Assembly (NCBI GenBank): GCA_029255685.2
Contig: CM055317.2
Coordinates: 70,979,460-71,043,459, forward strand
Reading direction: 5' to 3'
Source of the DNA: Silene conica
Lineage: Eukaryota; Streptophyta; Magnoliopsida; Caryophyllales; Caryophyllaceae
DNA: 64,000 nucleotides
Numbering within the stretch: the stretch's first letter is position 1; each line of letters opens with the position of its first letter. Positions 48,059-58,263 of this stretch are shown here, in pieces. A model generated the notes under the pieces. It had not been told where the DNA came from. It searched no databases and was given only the letters and a program-made list of their open reading frames with translations. The position numbers and the translations under genes are program-made.

Positions 48059-49760
48059 ATACACTTTTGGTGGGCTGGACATAAATCAGCAAGAGGTGCT
48101 CATTGGTGTAGTAGGAATTTTTTGGGTTTGCCTAAGTCTGAGAGGGGTTTGGGTATTAGGAATATTAAGTGTATGAACCAGGCCCTTTTGGCGAAGAATG
48201 TGTGGAGGATCTTGGTTGATAGGGAGTCTTTCCTTAGTAAAGTCTTCCGGGAGCGAATCTTTACAATTCCGACGGTGACCCAGGAAATGGATGTTCGTAG
48301 GTCTCGGGTTAAATCGTGGGGTGTAAGAAGTTAGATTCATGGTCTGGAGCTAATTAAGAGAAATGTCGGGTGGAAGCCGGGGAGTGAATCTAACCTTGGG
48401 GTGTGGACTGTTAATTGGGTGGATGGAGATTTTCCTGAACCTAAGGATGAGGTTTTGTCCATTAGAGATGCTTTCTTGTTTAATTTGAAGTTTAAGAATT
48501 TGATGTATGCTGATGCAACTTGGAGTAGAGGGTTAGTTGAGAGATTGTTTGTGAGGGATTCAGCTCAAAAAGTTTTAGCAATGCCAATTTGTCCATCAAG
48601 ACGGGAGGATGTCTTATTTTGGAAAGGCACGTGCTTTGGGGAATATACAGTGAAGAGTGGATATGGGGTGGCGTTTCAAGAATACTTTGGGAAAAAACAA
48701 TCAGACCGGGATGTTAGTAGAAGAGAGTTGTTGCCTAGAGGTTTTGTCAAAAAAAGGCTATGGTCTTTACCGGGCCCGAAATCTTGGAGAATACTTGTTT
48801 GGAAAATAATGACGGGGTCGGTACCGGTAGGGGAAGAATTTTTAAGGAGGGGCATGGATCATAGTCCTTTTTGTTGTTTGTGTGAGGATCAGGAAGTGGA
48901 AAGTTTGGATCACTTATTTCATTGGTGTCCAGTTGTTAGCTGTATTTGGAGGGGATCTGTTTTGGGGATCAATTCTACAGGTGATCGGTCTATTGGAACG
49001 GGTACATGGATTAAGAATTGGATTGACTACCTGTGGAACGAGGAAGAGGGCATGGGAAGGATTGCTATGTTGTTGGCTATAATCTGGGGTGTTTGGAGGC
49101 TGAGGAATGATAGGGTATTCCGACAGGCAGAGTTCGTACCAAGGGTCTTTTATATGATGATAAATGATTATGCTGAGGTTGCATGGACAGCTTATAAGGT
49201 GGAAAAGGGGCTACTAGGGGAGGGTGGGAAGGAAAAGATAAGGGTTTCTGTGGTGGTGGGGATTTTCTTACTGAGGAGATATCACATTCGATGCCTTTCT
49301 TTTGGATTGGGAATGATCATAACAATGGGGAAGTCTGGATAAAAGTGGACACGGCGTGGAAGTCAATTGATGTGGTTTCAGCTAGATGGATTGTGTATGA
49401 TAGTTGTGGGAATGTGGTAGCCCGCATGATGAGGGGGTTATGTGCAGAATCACCGATGCAGGCCGAAGGCAGAGCAATTTTAGAGGTAATTAAATGGGCT
49501 ACTGGTTCTGGGTACTTACATTTAGCTGTTTTGTCGGACTGTTTGCAGGTTGTGAGGATGCTTGCAGGGGTGAATGTGCAGAATCATCAAGTTAAGGACG
49601 TCATTACTGATATCAAGGAGAGGGGAACGAGTTTTCATTGTTTAAGTTTTAGTTTTATTCCCCGATCCTTGAATAAGATAGCTCATAGTTTAGCTAAGTT
49701 AGCGATAAGAAGGTAAACTTCTTTTTACGCCTGCCAAAAAGAAAACAAAAAACAAAAAAA
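48059..49760 (+). mobile_element. 5'-truncated L1-type LINE with RNase H
   Basis: The C-terminal part of a plant L1 ORF2. A thumb/connection segment (LPKSERGLGIRNIKCMNQAL) is followed by an in-frame stop at about 48334. Next comes a frame at 48401-49342 with YTVKSGYGVAFQEYFG and the zinc-binding CCLCEDQEVESLDHLFHWC. An RNase H domain follows in a shifted frame (49291-49716; KVDTAWKSIDVV, AEGRAILEVIKWA, LSDCLQVVRML, NKIAHSLAKLA). A poly-A-like tail lies at about 49736-49760. It is non-functional. No target duplication could be fixed. Confidence 0.85.
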
Positions 49761-50246
49761 ATGTTACGAGCTAAAATTCGAGTTCGAGCTTTGTTTAAGT
49801 ACATTTTTTTCCGAGCATTAAAAAGTTTTGTTAAAGTACTTACATTTTTTCGATAATTATTTTAACCCTCATACAATTTTTAAGTTAAAATTCCTATTGA
49901 AATTAGTTTTTTTTTTCATTTATTAGCTTATAATAACACTTCATATGTTTTTTTAAATTAATATTTTAATTAACTTATAAAAAATTTGAAATAAATATTC
50001 TGAATAAACATTAATTTGGAAAAACAAAGTTTCCAAGCCAAGATTTAGTATGCTCAAACTCAGCTAGGTTCGGTTTAATTTTCCTTTTAATCTATCTCAA
50101 ACCAAAATTTAACTAAGCCGATTTTCAAAAACGTATCCCGCGGACTCGGCTCATTTACGGCCCTAAGCAGTAAGAATTTTATCAAACACACAAAGACATC
50201 GCGCTAAACAGATCATTGTAATTTGTACGGGAAAAAATATCATTAA
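49761..50246 (+). other. PPR gene upstream region
   Basis: AT-rich upstream sequence with no second gene. No TATA box is obvious close to the start codon, which is usual for plant PPR genes. Confidence 0.5.
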
Positions 50247-51902
50247 ATGTCCATTCCCATACGATTAATTTTGTCCAATCTCTCAAAACCCCATCAAAAT
50301 TTGTTGAACACCAAGCAATTACATGCCATGATCACCAAAACCCATCTTTCTCTTGACCCATTTTTTGTCACAAAAATCATTAGGTATTATGCTGGTAATG
50401 GCGAACTATCTTCTGCACACCAACTGTTTGATGAAATTCGTAACAGAAGTATTTATCTGTGGAACTCCATTATTAGAGCTTATGCTAAAGTACATGACTT
50501 TGGAAATGCATTTGGTCTTTTTAGGCAGTTAGTTAGATCAGAATTAAGGCCTGATAACTTTACATTTGCGTGTATTTTACGCGCGTGTTTGGAGAATGAT
50601 GATGTGAATGGAATTAGAGTTTGTCATGGTAGGTTGGTAGTTGCTGGTTTAGATAGGGATTCTATTTGTGGTAGTGCCCTTGTTACTGTTTACGCGAAAA
50701 TGGGGTTTCTTGATTATTGTTGGAAGGTGTTTGAGGGTGTGTTTGAACCGGACTTGGGTACGTGGAATTCGATTATTTATGGTTATGCGTATTGTGGGTT
50801 TTGGAAGGAGGGGTTAAAGTTGTTTAATGAGATGAGAAGTAAGTGCATTAGACCTGATGGGTATGCTATTGTTGCTTTGCTTTCAGCTCTGTCTGAGTGG
50901 AGGTTGGTGGAAATTGGTGAGGGAATTCATGGTTTATGCGTAAAGAGTGGATTTTTGTCGAATGCTCATGTAGGCAGTTCACTTGTCACAATGTACTCAA
51001 GATGCACGTGTTTGGATTCAGCGCATAGGGTTTTTTGCAGCTTGTCGGAACCTGATATAGTCACATGGTCCTCGTTGATAACAGGATTTGCTAATTCTGG
51101 AGATATTAGTAGCGCGTTGTTTTTCTTTCGAGAAAGGAATATGTTAGGTATGAAGTCTGATCCAGTATTGCTAGCCAGCATTTTGGTTGCTTCAGTGCAA
51201 TTAGCCAATCTAGGTGTTGGATGTGAAATACATGGCTATGCACTTCGACATGGATTGGAGACTGATATCATGGTTTGCTCGGCTCTCATAAACATGTATT
51301 CTAAATGTGGTAATATGCACTTAGCAATCCGAGTATTAAATTCTCTGCCATTGAGAAATACTGTCATTTATAATTCTGCTATTTCGGGTCTTGGTTCACT
51401 TGGAGATCCGGAACAAGCATTTGAATTGTTTGATGAGTTACTAGAGAAAGGATTAGGACCTGATGAATCGACCTTCTCTGCAATCCTTCATGCTTGCTCC
51501 CAATCTGGCCTTGTCAAACAAGGACAGGAGTATTTTAAGAGAATGAAAGATGAATTCAGTATTGTGCCTAGAAATGAACACTGTGTTCACATGGTTAACT
51601 TACTAGGAACGGTAGGAAATTTAGAAGAGGCGTACAAGTTTGTCCTGTCTTTGCCGGAACCTGTTGATGCTGGCATTTGGGGAGCATTACTAGGTTGCTG
51701 TGAAATGCATGGAAATGCTGCACTTGCAGAAACTATTTTGCATAACCTGTTCGGAAACCAACCAGAAGAACACTCGTATCCTGTTCTGCTCTCTAAAATT
51801 TACGCGAATAATGAAAGGTGGGATGATGCTGAGAAGGTCAGAGATGATCTTACAGACAGAGGTGCCAAAAAGGTGGCAGGTTTCAGTTGGATTGGGAGAT
51901 AA
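50247..51902 (+). CDS. PLS-class (E-subgroup) pentatricopeptide repeat protein, At1g64310-like
   Basis: An intronless frame of 551 residues, the typical layout of plant PPR genes. PPR/PLS repeats fill about residues 30-440, with clear units at about 70-104 (LWNSIIRAYAKVHDF), 172-206 (TWNSIIYGYAYCGF), 242-273 (GSSLVTMYSRC), 274-308 and 374-408 (YNSAISGLGSLGDP). An E domain follows at about 476-551 (GIWGALLGCCEMHGN, ending GFSWIGR). No DYW deaminase domain is present. From memory the order and many segments match Arabidopsis At1g64310 (about 552 residues), so orthology is likely. Such proteins bind organellar RNA for editing or processing. I see no strong targeting peptide, and the target transcript is unknown. 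Two partial duplicates of its 3' end lie downstream. This is the only conventional intact host gene in the window. Confidence 0.9.
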   Translation: MSIPIRLILSNLSKPHQNLLNTKQLHAMITKTHLSLDPFFVTKIIRYYAGNGELSSAHQLFDEIRNRSIYLWNSIIRAYAKVHDFGNAFGLFRQLVRSELRPDNFTFACILRACLENDDVNGIRVCHGRLVVAGLDRDSICGSALVTVYAKMGFLDYCWKVFEGVFEPDLGTWNSIIYGYAYCGFWKEGLKLFNEMRSKCIRPDGYAIVALLSALSEWRLVEIGEGIHGLCVKSGFLSNAHVGSSLVTMYSRCTCLDSAHRVFCSLSEPDIVTWSSLITGFANSGDISSALFFFRERNMLGMKSDPVLLASILVASVQLANLGVGCEIHGYALRHGLETDIMVCSALINMYSKCGNMHLAIRVLNSLPLRNTVIYNSAISGLGSLGDPEQAFELFDELLEKGLGPDESTFSAILHACSQSGLVKQGQEYFKRMKDEFSIVPRNEHCVHMVNLLGTVGNLEEAYKFVLSLPEPVDAGIWGALLGCCEMHGNAALAETILHNLFGNQPEEHSYPVLLSKIYANNERWDDAEKVRDDLTDRGAKKVAGFSWIGR

Positions 51903-52469
51903 GTTTTAACATATGCCTAGTCGCCTACTGAAGTACGAAGCTTGCAGTTTGGAATTTACATTTACAATCCAGAAAACATTGTTTTTCTTCTCGTAAGCAA
52001 ATGGACCACTGGCGGAACCTCAAAATAAGGTTTGCAGACTAAACCAGTAGCGTTTGAGTTTGAGGAAGGGGGGCTATATGGGCAAGCAGAGCTTCTGATA
52101 GAGAAAAATACGTGGAGGGCCGTTGCCCTTGCTAGCCCCTGTGGCTCCACCATTGACGAAAGCCATGAAAGCATTTTAATGTTGACGGTTTTAAACACAA
52201 GTCATAAGTATAAGTATCTGCTCCAATGTACAATGTATATGCGGTTAGCAGTTATGCATTATTATACTGTGTTACCATAATCCCATAATCACCATGGATC
52301 GAACATGGAAATGCCAAAACATGGAGCGGGTGCATCGTATTGGTATAGAGGTATGCTGCTTGTGTTAAGACCTTTTTGTACTTTGAATTAGCCTTGTGTT
52401 TGATGTTGTGAAGTTACTACTTACTATCAGCTTATTAATATTAATTACCAGTCGACAGTCTAAGTTAAG
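51903..52469 (+). other. PPR 3' flank
   Basis: No gene. Several segments (CTTGCAGTTTGGAAT, GTGTTAAGACTTT, CAGCTTATTAAT) recur after the PPR pseudogene at 55410-55850, so the duplication extends past the stop codon. Confidence 0.65.
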
Positions 52470-52472
52470 TTA

Positions 52473-52694
52473 GACCCTGTTCTTTTCGGCTGAAACGAGC
52501 TGAATTGAATAAATTGGAGTAGAGCTTAATTGAACTAAATTGAGTGGAACTGAGTTGGAGTGAATTTAGTTGAATTAAAAGTTACTTTTGTGAAGAGATT
52601 AATTGAAAATAATTGATTGAACGTAAATAAAACTTAACGGAATACAGCCAACAAAAATTGAAAGGAGCTGAAATTAAGCAGAAAGAACAGGGCC
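52473..52694. mobile_element. Tourist-like (PIF/Harbinger) MITE, copy 1
   Basis: A 222-bp element with ends GACCCTGTTCTTT and AAAGAACAGGGCC and subterminal CGGCTGAAACGAGCTGAA / AGCTGAAATTAAGCAG. The target duplication TTA lies at 52470-52472 and 52695-52697. A second copy is at 62220-62440. The TTA duplication and TIR style fit PIF/Harbinger. Confidence 0.8.
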
Positions 52695-52697
52695 TTA

Positions 52698-53297
52698 CTT
52701 AAATACTATTTAGTTGGTTGACAAGTTTAAGAAGCTGTCTGTTAACAAGTTTAAGATGAAGATAACCGTGCTTAATGGCCGTGTTATGCTGCTTCTCATA
52801 TTAAATTTTATGTGGGTCCGTATTAAAATGTAAGACAATACTTCTCTGTTTTCATAAAAATCATTCAAGTTATTTGCTTAGAGTGTTATCTTGAAACCCA
52901 GTATCAGAAATTCAGAATGGCCTAACACAGTAACACTACATGGATCCTGGAGTTATTTCGAAGAATTTGAGTCACCTTTCAATCTTTCATACAACTCGTA
53001 CAACATTTTACCCTTTTCATAAAATCTGATAATAAACTAGACAGTTTCCAGGAACGAGTGTTTAAATCGGGTCACATTTGGCTGTAAATGGGTCACATAT
53101 GGGCATATGGCTCGTCTAAAGCTTTCAGGCGAAAATGACCGTATGAACGGGGACCAAATCAACTTAGAAAAACGGGAACTTAGCCAGTAATTTCAACATA
53201 GGCATTAATGATGGGAGACTCTTGAGTCTTGAGAGGTGAAGTTTTACTTTAAATACAGAGTAAATGATGAGTGTATTATCTAACAAAAGTTTGAAGT
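52698..53297 (+). other. Upstream region of family B gene B1
   Basis: No gene was recognised. A pair of GGGTCACAT motifs lies at about 53070-53100. No W-box was noticed near the B1 start. Confidence 0.45.
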
Positions 53298-53984
53298 ATG
53301 ACTACTCCCCTCAGAATCTCTTTGTTGGTTAATTTAATGCTCTTTGTTCTCGTTGCTGGCTTTATTTCATTGTCTTCTTCCTTTGCTAATGGTAATATTT
53401 TTTTAAATTTTTTTTTTAATTTATTAATCTTATACTTCGTAGTTCGTATAGAAATGCTGATATAGTTTCTGGCTTTTCTGCTGAACCAAAACAATTACTT
53501 CGTATATAATTATATCTTTCATTAATTTAATTGTGGGAACGAATACCATGTATTTGTCGAAGTGTCGAACAATATATTTCTGATTATTCTCAAACAATTA
53601 TATAGGAGAATTATCACTGCACTTTTTAATTAGGAAAATGATAATGCCACTACCATTAGACATGCCATATAAGAAAAAATTAAGTTAAAATTAAAACGGG
53701 TTTTTAACTCGTCAGCATATTGCATACTACCTTTTATAGAGTATAATACTAGGGTGTATTTTAAAGCTATATCTGATGATCTAGATGATGAACAAAATGG
53801 TGGCTGGATGTTAGTCAAGAGTGAAAATGGTGATTGGAAATTTGTTGCAGCTCTGAGCGGCCGGAACTCCGACCCAAACCATCCAAACTTTCCAGAGCCC
53901 AATCGACGCAGCCTTCGAGTTCTCCCCGTAACTGCTCAGGATTCTCCTCGGTCCGCAAGTGCTTCTCATGATGAGGGGGGTTAG
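53298..53984 (+). CDS. Small secreted peptide precursor, family B copy B1
   Basis: The proposed two-exon gene has exon 1 at 53298-53391 (signal peptide MTTPLRISLLVNLMLFVLVA, then GFISLSSSFAN) and exon 2 at 53767-53984. Splicing AATG^GTAATA to TTTTAAAG^CTATA keeps the frame and gives 103 residues. The acceptor was chosen because it is the one that fits phase 1, so it is tentative. The mature part contains DDLDDEQNGGWMLVKSENGD and, near the C-terminus, PNRRSLRVLPVTAQDSP. The same two blocks occur in B2. The dibasic RR before the last conserved block looks like a processing site. A peptide-hormone precursor is plausible. I do not recognise the family. Confidence 0.6.
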
Positions 53985-54142
53985 AAATTACTGAACATGA
54001 TGTTTTCTCACTTGGAATATAAATAAGAGTTAATTTGGTGTCCAACCTATTTGTATTTATTATTTAAATTTTATTCTATATAAAAATAAAATTGCGTTAA
54101 ACTTGCCTAATTCACACATGTACCATTTATAGTACTCATATT
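53985..54142 (+). other. B1 3' flank
   Basis: AT-rich. No feature before the hAT-type MITE. Confidence 0.5.
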
Positions 54143-54329
54143 CTGTGTTACTCCGACTCTTCTAATTTCCTCGCGTACCCGTGTCCGACACTCGACACTC
54201 GGACATGGGTATGACACTTGGACACCTCATTTTGGACCAAAATATGCATATTTTTCAATAAAATAGCGAAGTCTGACACTTGGACACGTACCCGTGTCGG
54301 ATACTTCTAAACGAGTCTGAGTAACATAG
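54143..54329. mobile_element. hAT-type MITE, 187 bp
   Basis: Terminal inverted repeats CTGTGTTACTCCGACTC and GAGTCTGAGTAACATAG, with an internal inverted ACCCGTGTC[CG]GA. The 8-bp target duplication CTCATATT lies at 54135-54142 and 54330-54337. The ends resemble the common plant element whose termini read GTTACTC-GACTC. Confidence 0.75.
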
Positions 54330-54337
54330 CTCATATT

Positions 54338-55030
54338 TTTTTATGACATATATATATAAATTATGATGAGATGCAATGGTGATTTTAGAAACCGTAGACA
54401 TGGGATGCAAAAATTTAACAATCATAAAACATCAAGGTTGCAGCGGCTTTTAGCTTCCGATAACGAGAGAGTGTACGCATACAAAAAATTTACTGCTAAA
54501 AGTGTCTTTTACTATTGACGAATACATTTTTTTTTTACTCCCATAAAATTTAATACTCTGTTTAGAAGATTCATATATTATACTATTAGCCAGAAAATTT
54601 TGAAGCCGAACCATGCTATACTTATCGATTCATCAATAACTTCATTCTATCTTCAGTACTATTATCAGCCTATTTGGTTTGCATTGTCGTATTGAGGTCA
54701 TTTTAGGCTCGTGTTAGATCGCGTGAAATCATATTTGGGACAATGGCTCCGGATTAGGCCGATTAGATTTGATTTTCATTTAAAGTCGTGTTTGCCAAGG
54801 TCTTTTTTAATTTTTTGGGTTCAAAGAGCCGAACGTTATTTATGTTCACAAATTTCTATTTAAAATAAATCTATCAACAAAAGTGTTATCCTATCTAATG
54901 GTCTCACTGTATTTAAGTGTATTATTTGACCTGTTTTTTAATTGCTAAACGGTATCTCTGTCTTAAGGAAGATTGACCTTATTTAAGTAAGGTAGAAAGT
55001 TTTTGATTAATAACACAAAAATTCCAAGTT
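54338..55030 (+). other. Interval with an orphan family A 3' block
   Basis: 54670-54760 (TTGCATTGTCGTATTGAGGT, CATTTTAGGCTCGTGTTAGA) matches the sequence that follows family A genes, but no family A exon lies just upstream. It may mark a lost copy. The rest is without a gene. Confidence 0.5.
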
Positions 55031-55036
55031 TCAGTA

Positions 55037-55402
55037 GAATGCTTTTTTTGTGTTGAGCCTAGAAATGAGCATTGTGTTCACATGGTTAAGGCACTGGGAA
55101 CGGTGCGAATGGTAGGAAATTTGTAAGAGGCATACAATTTTGTCCTGTCTTTGCCAGAACCTGTTGATGCTGGCATTTGGGGAGCATTACTAGGTTGCTG
55201 TGAAATGCATGGAAATGCTGAACTTGCAGAAACTATTTGCATAACCTGTTCGAGCGGAAACCAGCCAGAAGAACACCCATATCCTGTTCTTCTCTTTAAT
55301 TTACTCGAACAGTGGAAGGTGGGATGATGTTGAGAAGGTGAGACATGATCTTACAGACAGAGGTGACCGAAAGGTGATGAGTTTCAGTTGGATTGAGAGA
55401 TA
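55037..55402 (+). pseudogene. PPR pseudogene, 3' end only (copy of 50247-51902)
   Basis: It is closely similar in DNA to the last about 360 bp of the intact PPR gene (corresponding to residues about 436-551). CCTAGAAATGAGCATTGTGT, CCTGTTGATGCTGGCATTTG and GTTTCAGTTGGATTGAGAG are all recognisable. It has frame-breaking indels (for example an inserted segment near 55100-55110, a lost T in ACTATTTGCATAACC and an insertion at TTCGAGCGG), an early stop after GGAAATTTG, and no 5' part. It is a duplicate fragment rather than a processed copy, since 3' flank similarity continues beyond it. Confidence 0.88.
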
Positions 55403-56160
55403 TTATGCTTAGCATATGTGATACGCCTAATCCTACTGATGTAGAAACTTGCAGTTTGGAATGTACAGTTCAGAAACTTTTTTTTTTGATTTTTCCAGTT
55501 GAAAGGAAATGGAAGCATTGGCGGAGCCACAAAATAAGGTCTGAGTCACAAGACATATTCATTCGAAGCCTTGGAGGGAAACTGCCCCTACTATCCCCCC
55601 TCACTCCACTAAGGCATAAAAGCAGTGCAATGTTGACGGGTTTGTAACAAAATCATAAGTTCAAGTTTCTGCATCAATATATTATTTACATGGTGTTAGC
55701 AGCTATGCATTACTATACAGCAGGCTGGATCAGCGAATGGGAAATAGAGGTATGTAGCATGTGTTAAGACTTTTCTGCACTTTTGAATTAGCTTGTGGTT
55801 GATGTTGTGGAGTTACTATCAGCTTATTAATCTTGTAGACAGTCCAAGTAGTACCCTAACGTAGGTTGTTGTCATGTTGACAGGCTTAACATTTAACTAG
55901 TTTAAGATGAAGATATACATGCTTATTGTAAAGTTGCTTCTTGTATTTTATGCTTCTGAAACGGAAATGCATTCAATATATTCAAATGTTTGACAATTCT
56001 ATTCCGACTTTCAGAAAGATTATTAAAAGTCCAGTGACAGAATGTCCTACACTACAACATGGATCATTGAGTTATCTACAAGAGTTGAAGCAATTACCAG
56101 GCACGGGTTTTGAACCTATGACATTAGTCTACAAATCATCGGTCTTTGCTTAGCATTAGT
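55403..56160 (+). other. Duplicated PPR 3' flank
   Basis: 55410-55850 parallels the sequence after the intact PPR gene. The remainder holds only short frames with no recognised product. Confidence 0.55.
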
Positions 56161-56204
56161 TGAAGCATCGTAAAGTCGTCGTACACTGCACAATAGTCTC
56201 GCTC

Positions 56205-56344
56205 GATAATTGTGGAAGATTCAGGGTTGATAGAGATTAAAATGTTGTCTCATATAGAAAGATCAAACATTGGACTATTCAAGTAAGTGTTCCTTGCTTA
56301 TTTAAGAAGCTCTTTCATCACCAAGTTACATGAATCCATTATCC
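56205..56344 (+). promoter_or_regulatory. A8 promoter (second family A type)
   Basis: TCTCATATAGAAAGATCAAA and TTATTTAAGAAGCTC match the region upstream of A3 but not the W-box type of the other copies. TTATTTAAG may act as the TATA element. No TTGAC site was noticed here. Confidence 0.45.
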
Positions 56345-56674
56345 ATGGCATCAATTACAGTAATGTTTTTCCTGCTGATTATCTTAGCACCAGAAATTTT
56401 TGTATCAGCTAAAGAAGGTGCAATCAATTCTCTTTTCTTGTTTATATTTACCATGTTATGTTATTGTACATAACAATGATTCTAAATTGATTGTTTTTGT
56501 CTGTTGTCGTTAAAAGCCGGGCTTCTGGATGTATCAAGGACATCGGTGGTGTATAATAGGAGGAAGATGGCTGTTCTACCAGTTGCAGCAGTAAGGATCA
56601 GTCTACGAAATCTTCATCATCTACTACCGTTCAATCCACCACCACCGATGATTGCTACCTCGCCTTCTCCGTAG
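56345..56674 (+). CDS. Small secreted peptide precursor, family A copy A8
   Basis: Exon 1 (56345-56417) encodes MASITVMFFLLIILAPEIFV, then SAKE. Exon 2 (56517-56674) begins AGLLDVSRTSVVYNRRKMAV and ends NPPPPMIATSPSP. The 99-bp intron (GAAG^GTGCAA to GTTAAAAG^CCGGG) joins in phase 1, giving 76 residues. The signal peptide and core are kept. The tail is short and has no CC pair, and the core has YNRRK in place of YNGRK. Intron and promoter are closest to A3, so A3 and A8 form one lineage while A1, A2, A5, A6 and A7 form another. It lies between two PPR fragments. Confidence 0.65.
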
Positions 56675-56890
56675 GCACTGTTGGGACCGACCACCTCCAC
56701 CATCTTTGTACTAGTCTGTAAATTCATAATATTCTGTAAGGCGCTAGTTTGCTGTCAATTATTTTGGATGTGTCATTTAAGGTACGTGTTAGATTGTTAC
56801 TTGTCAGGTTATATTCGAGTCAAACCGTCAAGTCAACCGATTCTGATTCATTTCATTTAAGCCCCCGTTTATTAAGGACTCTTTGTTCAG
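56675..56890 (+). other. A8 3' flank
   Basis: It contains the family A 3' block (TGCTGTCAATTATTTTGGAT, AAGGTACGTGTTAGATTG). Possible remnants of a longer tail (CGACCACCTCCACCATC) lie right after the stop. Confidence 0.5.
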
Positions 56891-56899
56891 AACAAGGTT

Positions 56900-57014
56900 G
56901 GTGTGAAAATACATGAAAATGCTGTACTTGCAGAGTTGCAGCTGCAGAAACTATTTTGCATAACCTGTTCGAAAACCAACTACAAGAACACTCATATCTT
57001 GTTAATTTGCTATA
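56900..57014 (+). pseudogene. PPR pseudogene fragment 2
   Basis: A short piece matching residues about 485-515 of the intact PPR gene: CATGAAAATGCTGTACTTGC, ACTATTTTGCATAACCTGTT, AACACTCATATC. An internal insertion (GAGTTGCAGCTGC) duplicates part of it. It cannot encode a product. It shows that the duplicated block was copied at least twice. Confidence 0.75.
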
Positions 57015-57601
57015 ATATCCTGCAACAGTCAGCCTGAATATCTTGATGTCTAATTATGAAAACCGATTATGATGTTATTTTCTCTATCGCAATTATTTAT
57101 TAGGCGAACGAACCGTGCAGGCTGTAGCCATGCACAATAGCTGATATCATCCATCTATCAAGTGTCCCATATGAATAGGGAGCTTTTCCTGCTTAGGATT
57201 ACCTCGCGAGTCATTGCTGAATATTACTCGTAATAGTTAGATGCACGGTTTGATTTCATGATTTGGCTTTAGATTAATGGGGAAGAATGATGCTTTGTGC
57301 CAAAATGTTGCAGTTCATTTGAAGTTAGCCGTTTGGACACACGTTAGAAAAACCGCACTCGCTCGGCTAGACTTTGTGTAGTTGACAAAGTCATAAACTT
57401 GTATGATGTATTTGGTGTTTAGTGTTAGACTTTTGACATTCGAACATTGAAAATGTGGAGATTTGGCAACAATTTCAATGCACCAGACTTTACTTACTAA
57501 ACGCCGAACAAGTTGACTGAATTCTGAGTTATTATAAATAAAGAATTTCTTGACGAGAATGATCATTGCACTTGCTCTTTGAATCTTTTGGATATTTCAA
57601 T
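57015..57601 (+). other. Upstream region of family B gene B2
   Basis: No gene. A W-box-like TTGACT at about 57512 lies about 90 bp before the B2 start, and a TATA-like TTATAAATAAAG lies at about 57533. Confidence 0.45.
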
Positions 57602-58263
57602 ATGAGAAAACCCAACAACATTGAATTATTAATAAAGTTTTCAGTGTTCTTAATTCTCCTCGTTAGCTCAAAATTATCTGCTGCATCTTTTGTTAATGGT
57701 AAGGCTGTTTCTTTCATCATATTTTATTCGGTATACTTTTTGATTTATCGTAAAACAATCAATTTTTGTTGTTATAACTTTATAAGGGACTTAAGGGTGC
57801 ATAATGTATTCTGTGCATGATCCGTCCCCTTTGACCCTGCACGCATGAGCCCTTAGTCGTTGCTCTGTGGTCTGGGGAGGTTTGAGGTACTAGGATAATT
57901 TTGATATTCGTGTCATTGCTAGTTCATATTAAACCGGTAACACAAATAACATTTTTTTTGTTAATTAACTAATTAATGCGGAGTAATTTGTATTGCAAGA
58001 CGGGTGCTCATAATAAAGGGAAACAAGTAAAAACGAAGCTAATGTTAGTGTTTGATGAACTAGATGACCAACAAAAAGGATGGAGGCTGATCAAAGGCGA
58101 CTCCGGTGAATGGAAATTGGTTTCTGCGAGAACGCCTAGTGGTGTAAACACCGACATTTACCGTGAAAAGATTGCGGCCTTGAATCGGCGTAGCCTTAGA
58201 ATTTTGCCGGGAGTTGCTCAGTCTTCACCCCAGCGAGCAGCAACAATAAATCACGGGCACTAA
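57602..58263 (+). CDS. Small secreted peptide precursor, family B copy B2
   Basis: Exon 1 (57602-57698) gives a signal peptide (MRKPNNIELLIKFSVFLILL, then VSSKLSAASFVN) and ends at a good donor, AATG^GTAAGG. The best in-phase acceptor is AATAAAG^GGAAAC (exon 2 58019-58263), giving 113 residues. An acceptor at TTGCAAG (58000) looks better by sequence but breaks the frame, so the junction is uncertain. The mature part holds DELDDQQKGWRLIKGDSGE, WKLVSARTP and the C-terminal NRRSLRILPGVAQSSP followed by QRAATINHGH. Conservation with B1 is strongest in the DELDD..GW and RRSLR.LP blocks, suggesting these are the functional parts. Family unrecognised. Confidence 0.6.
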
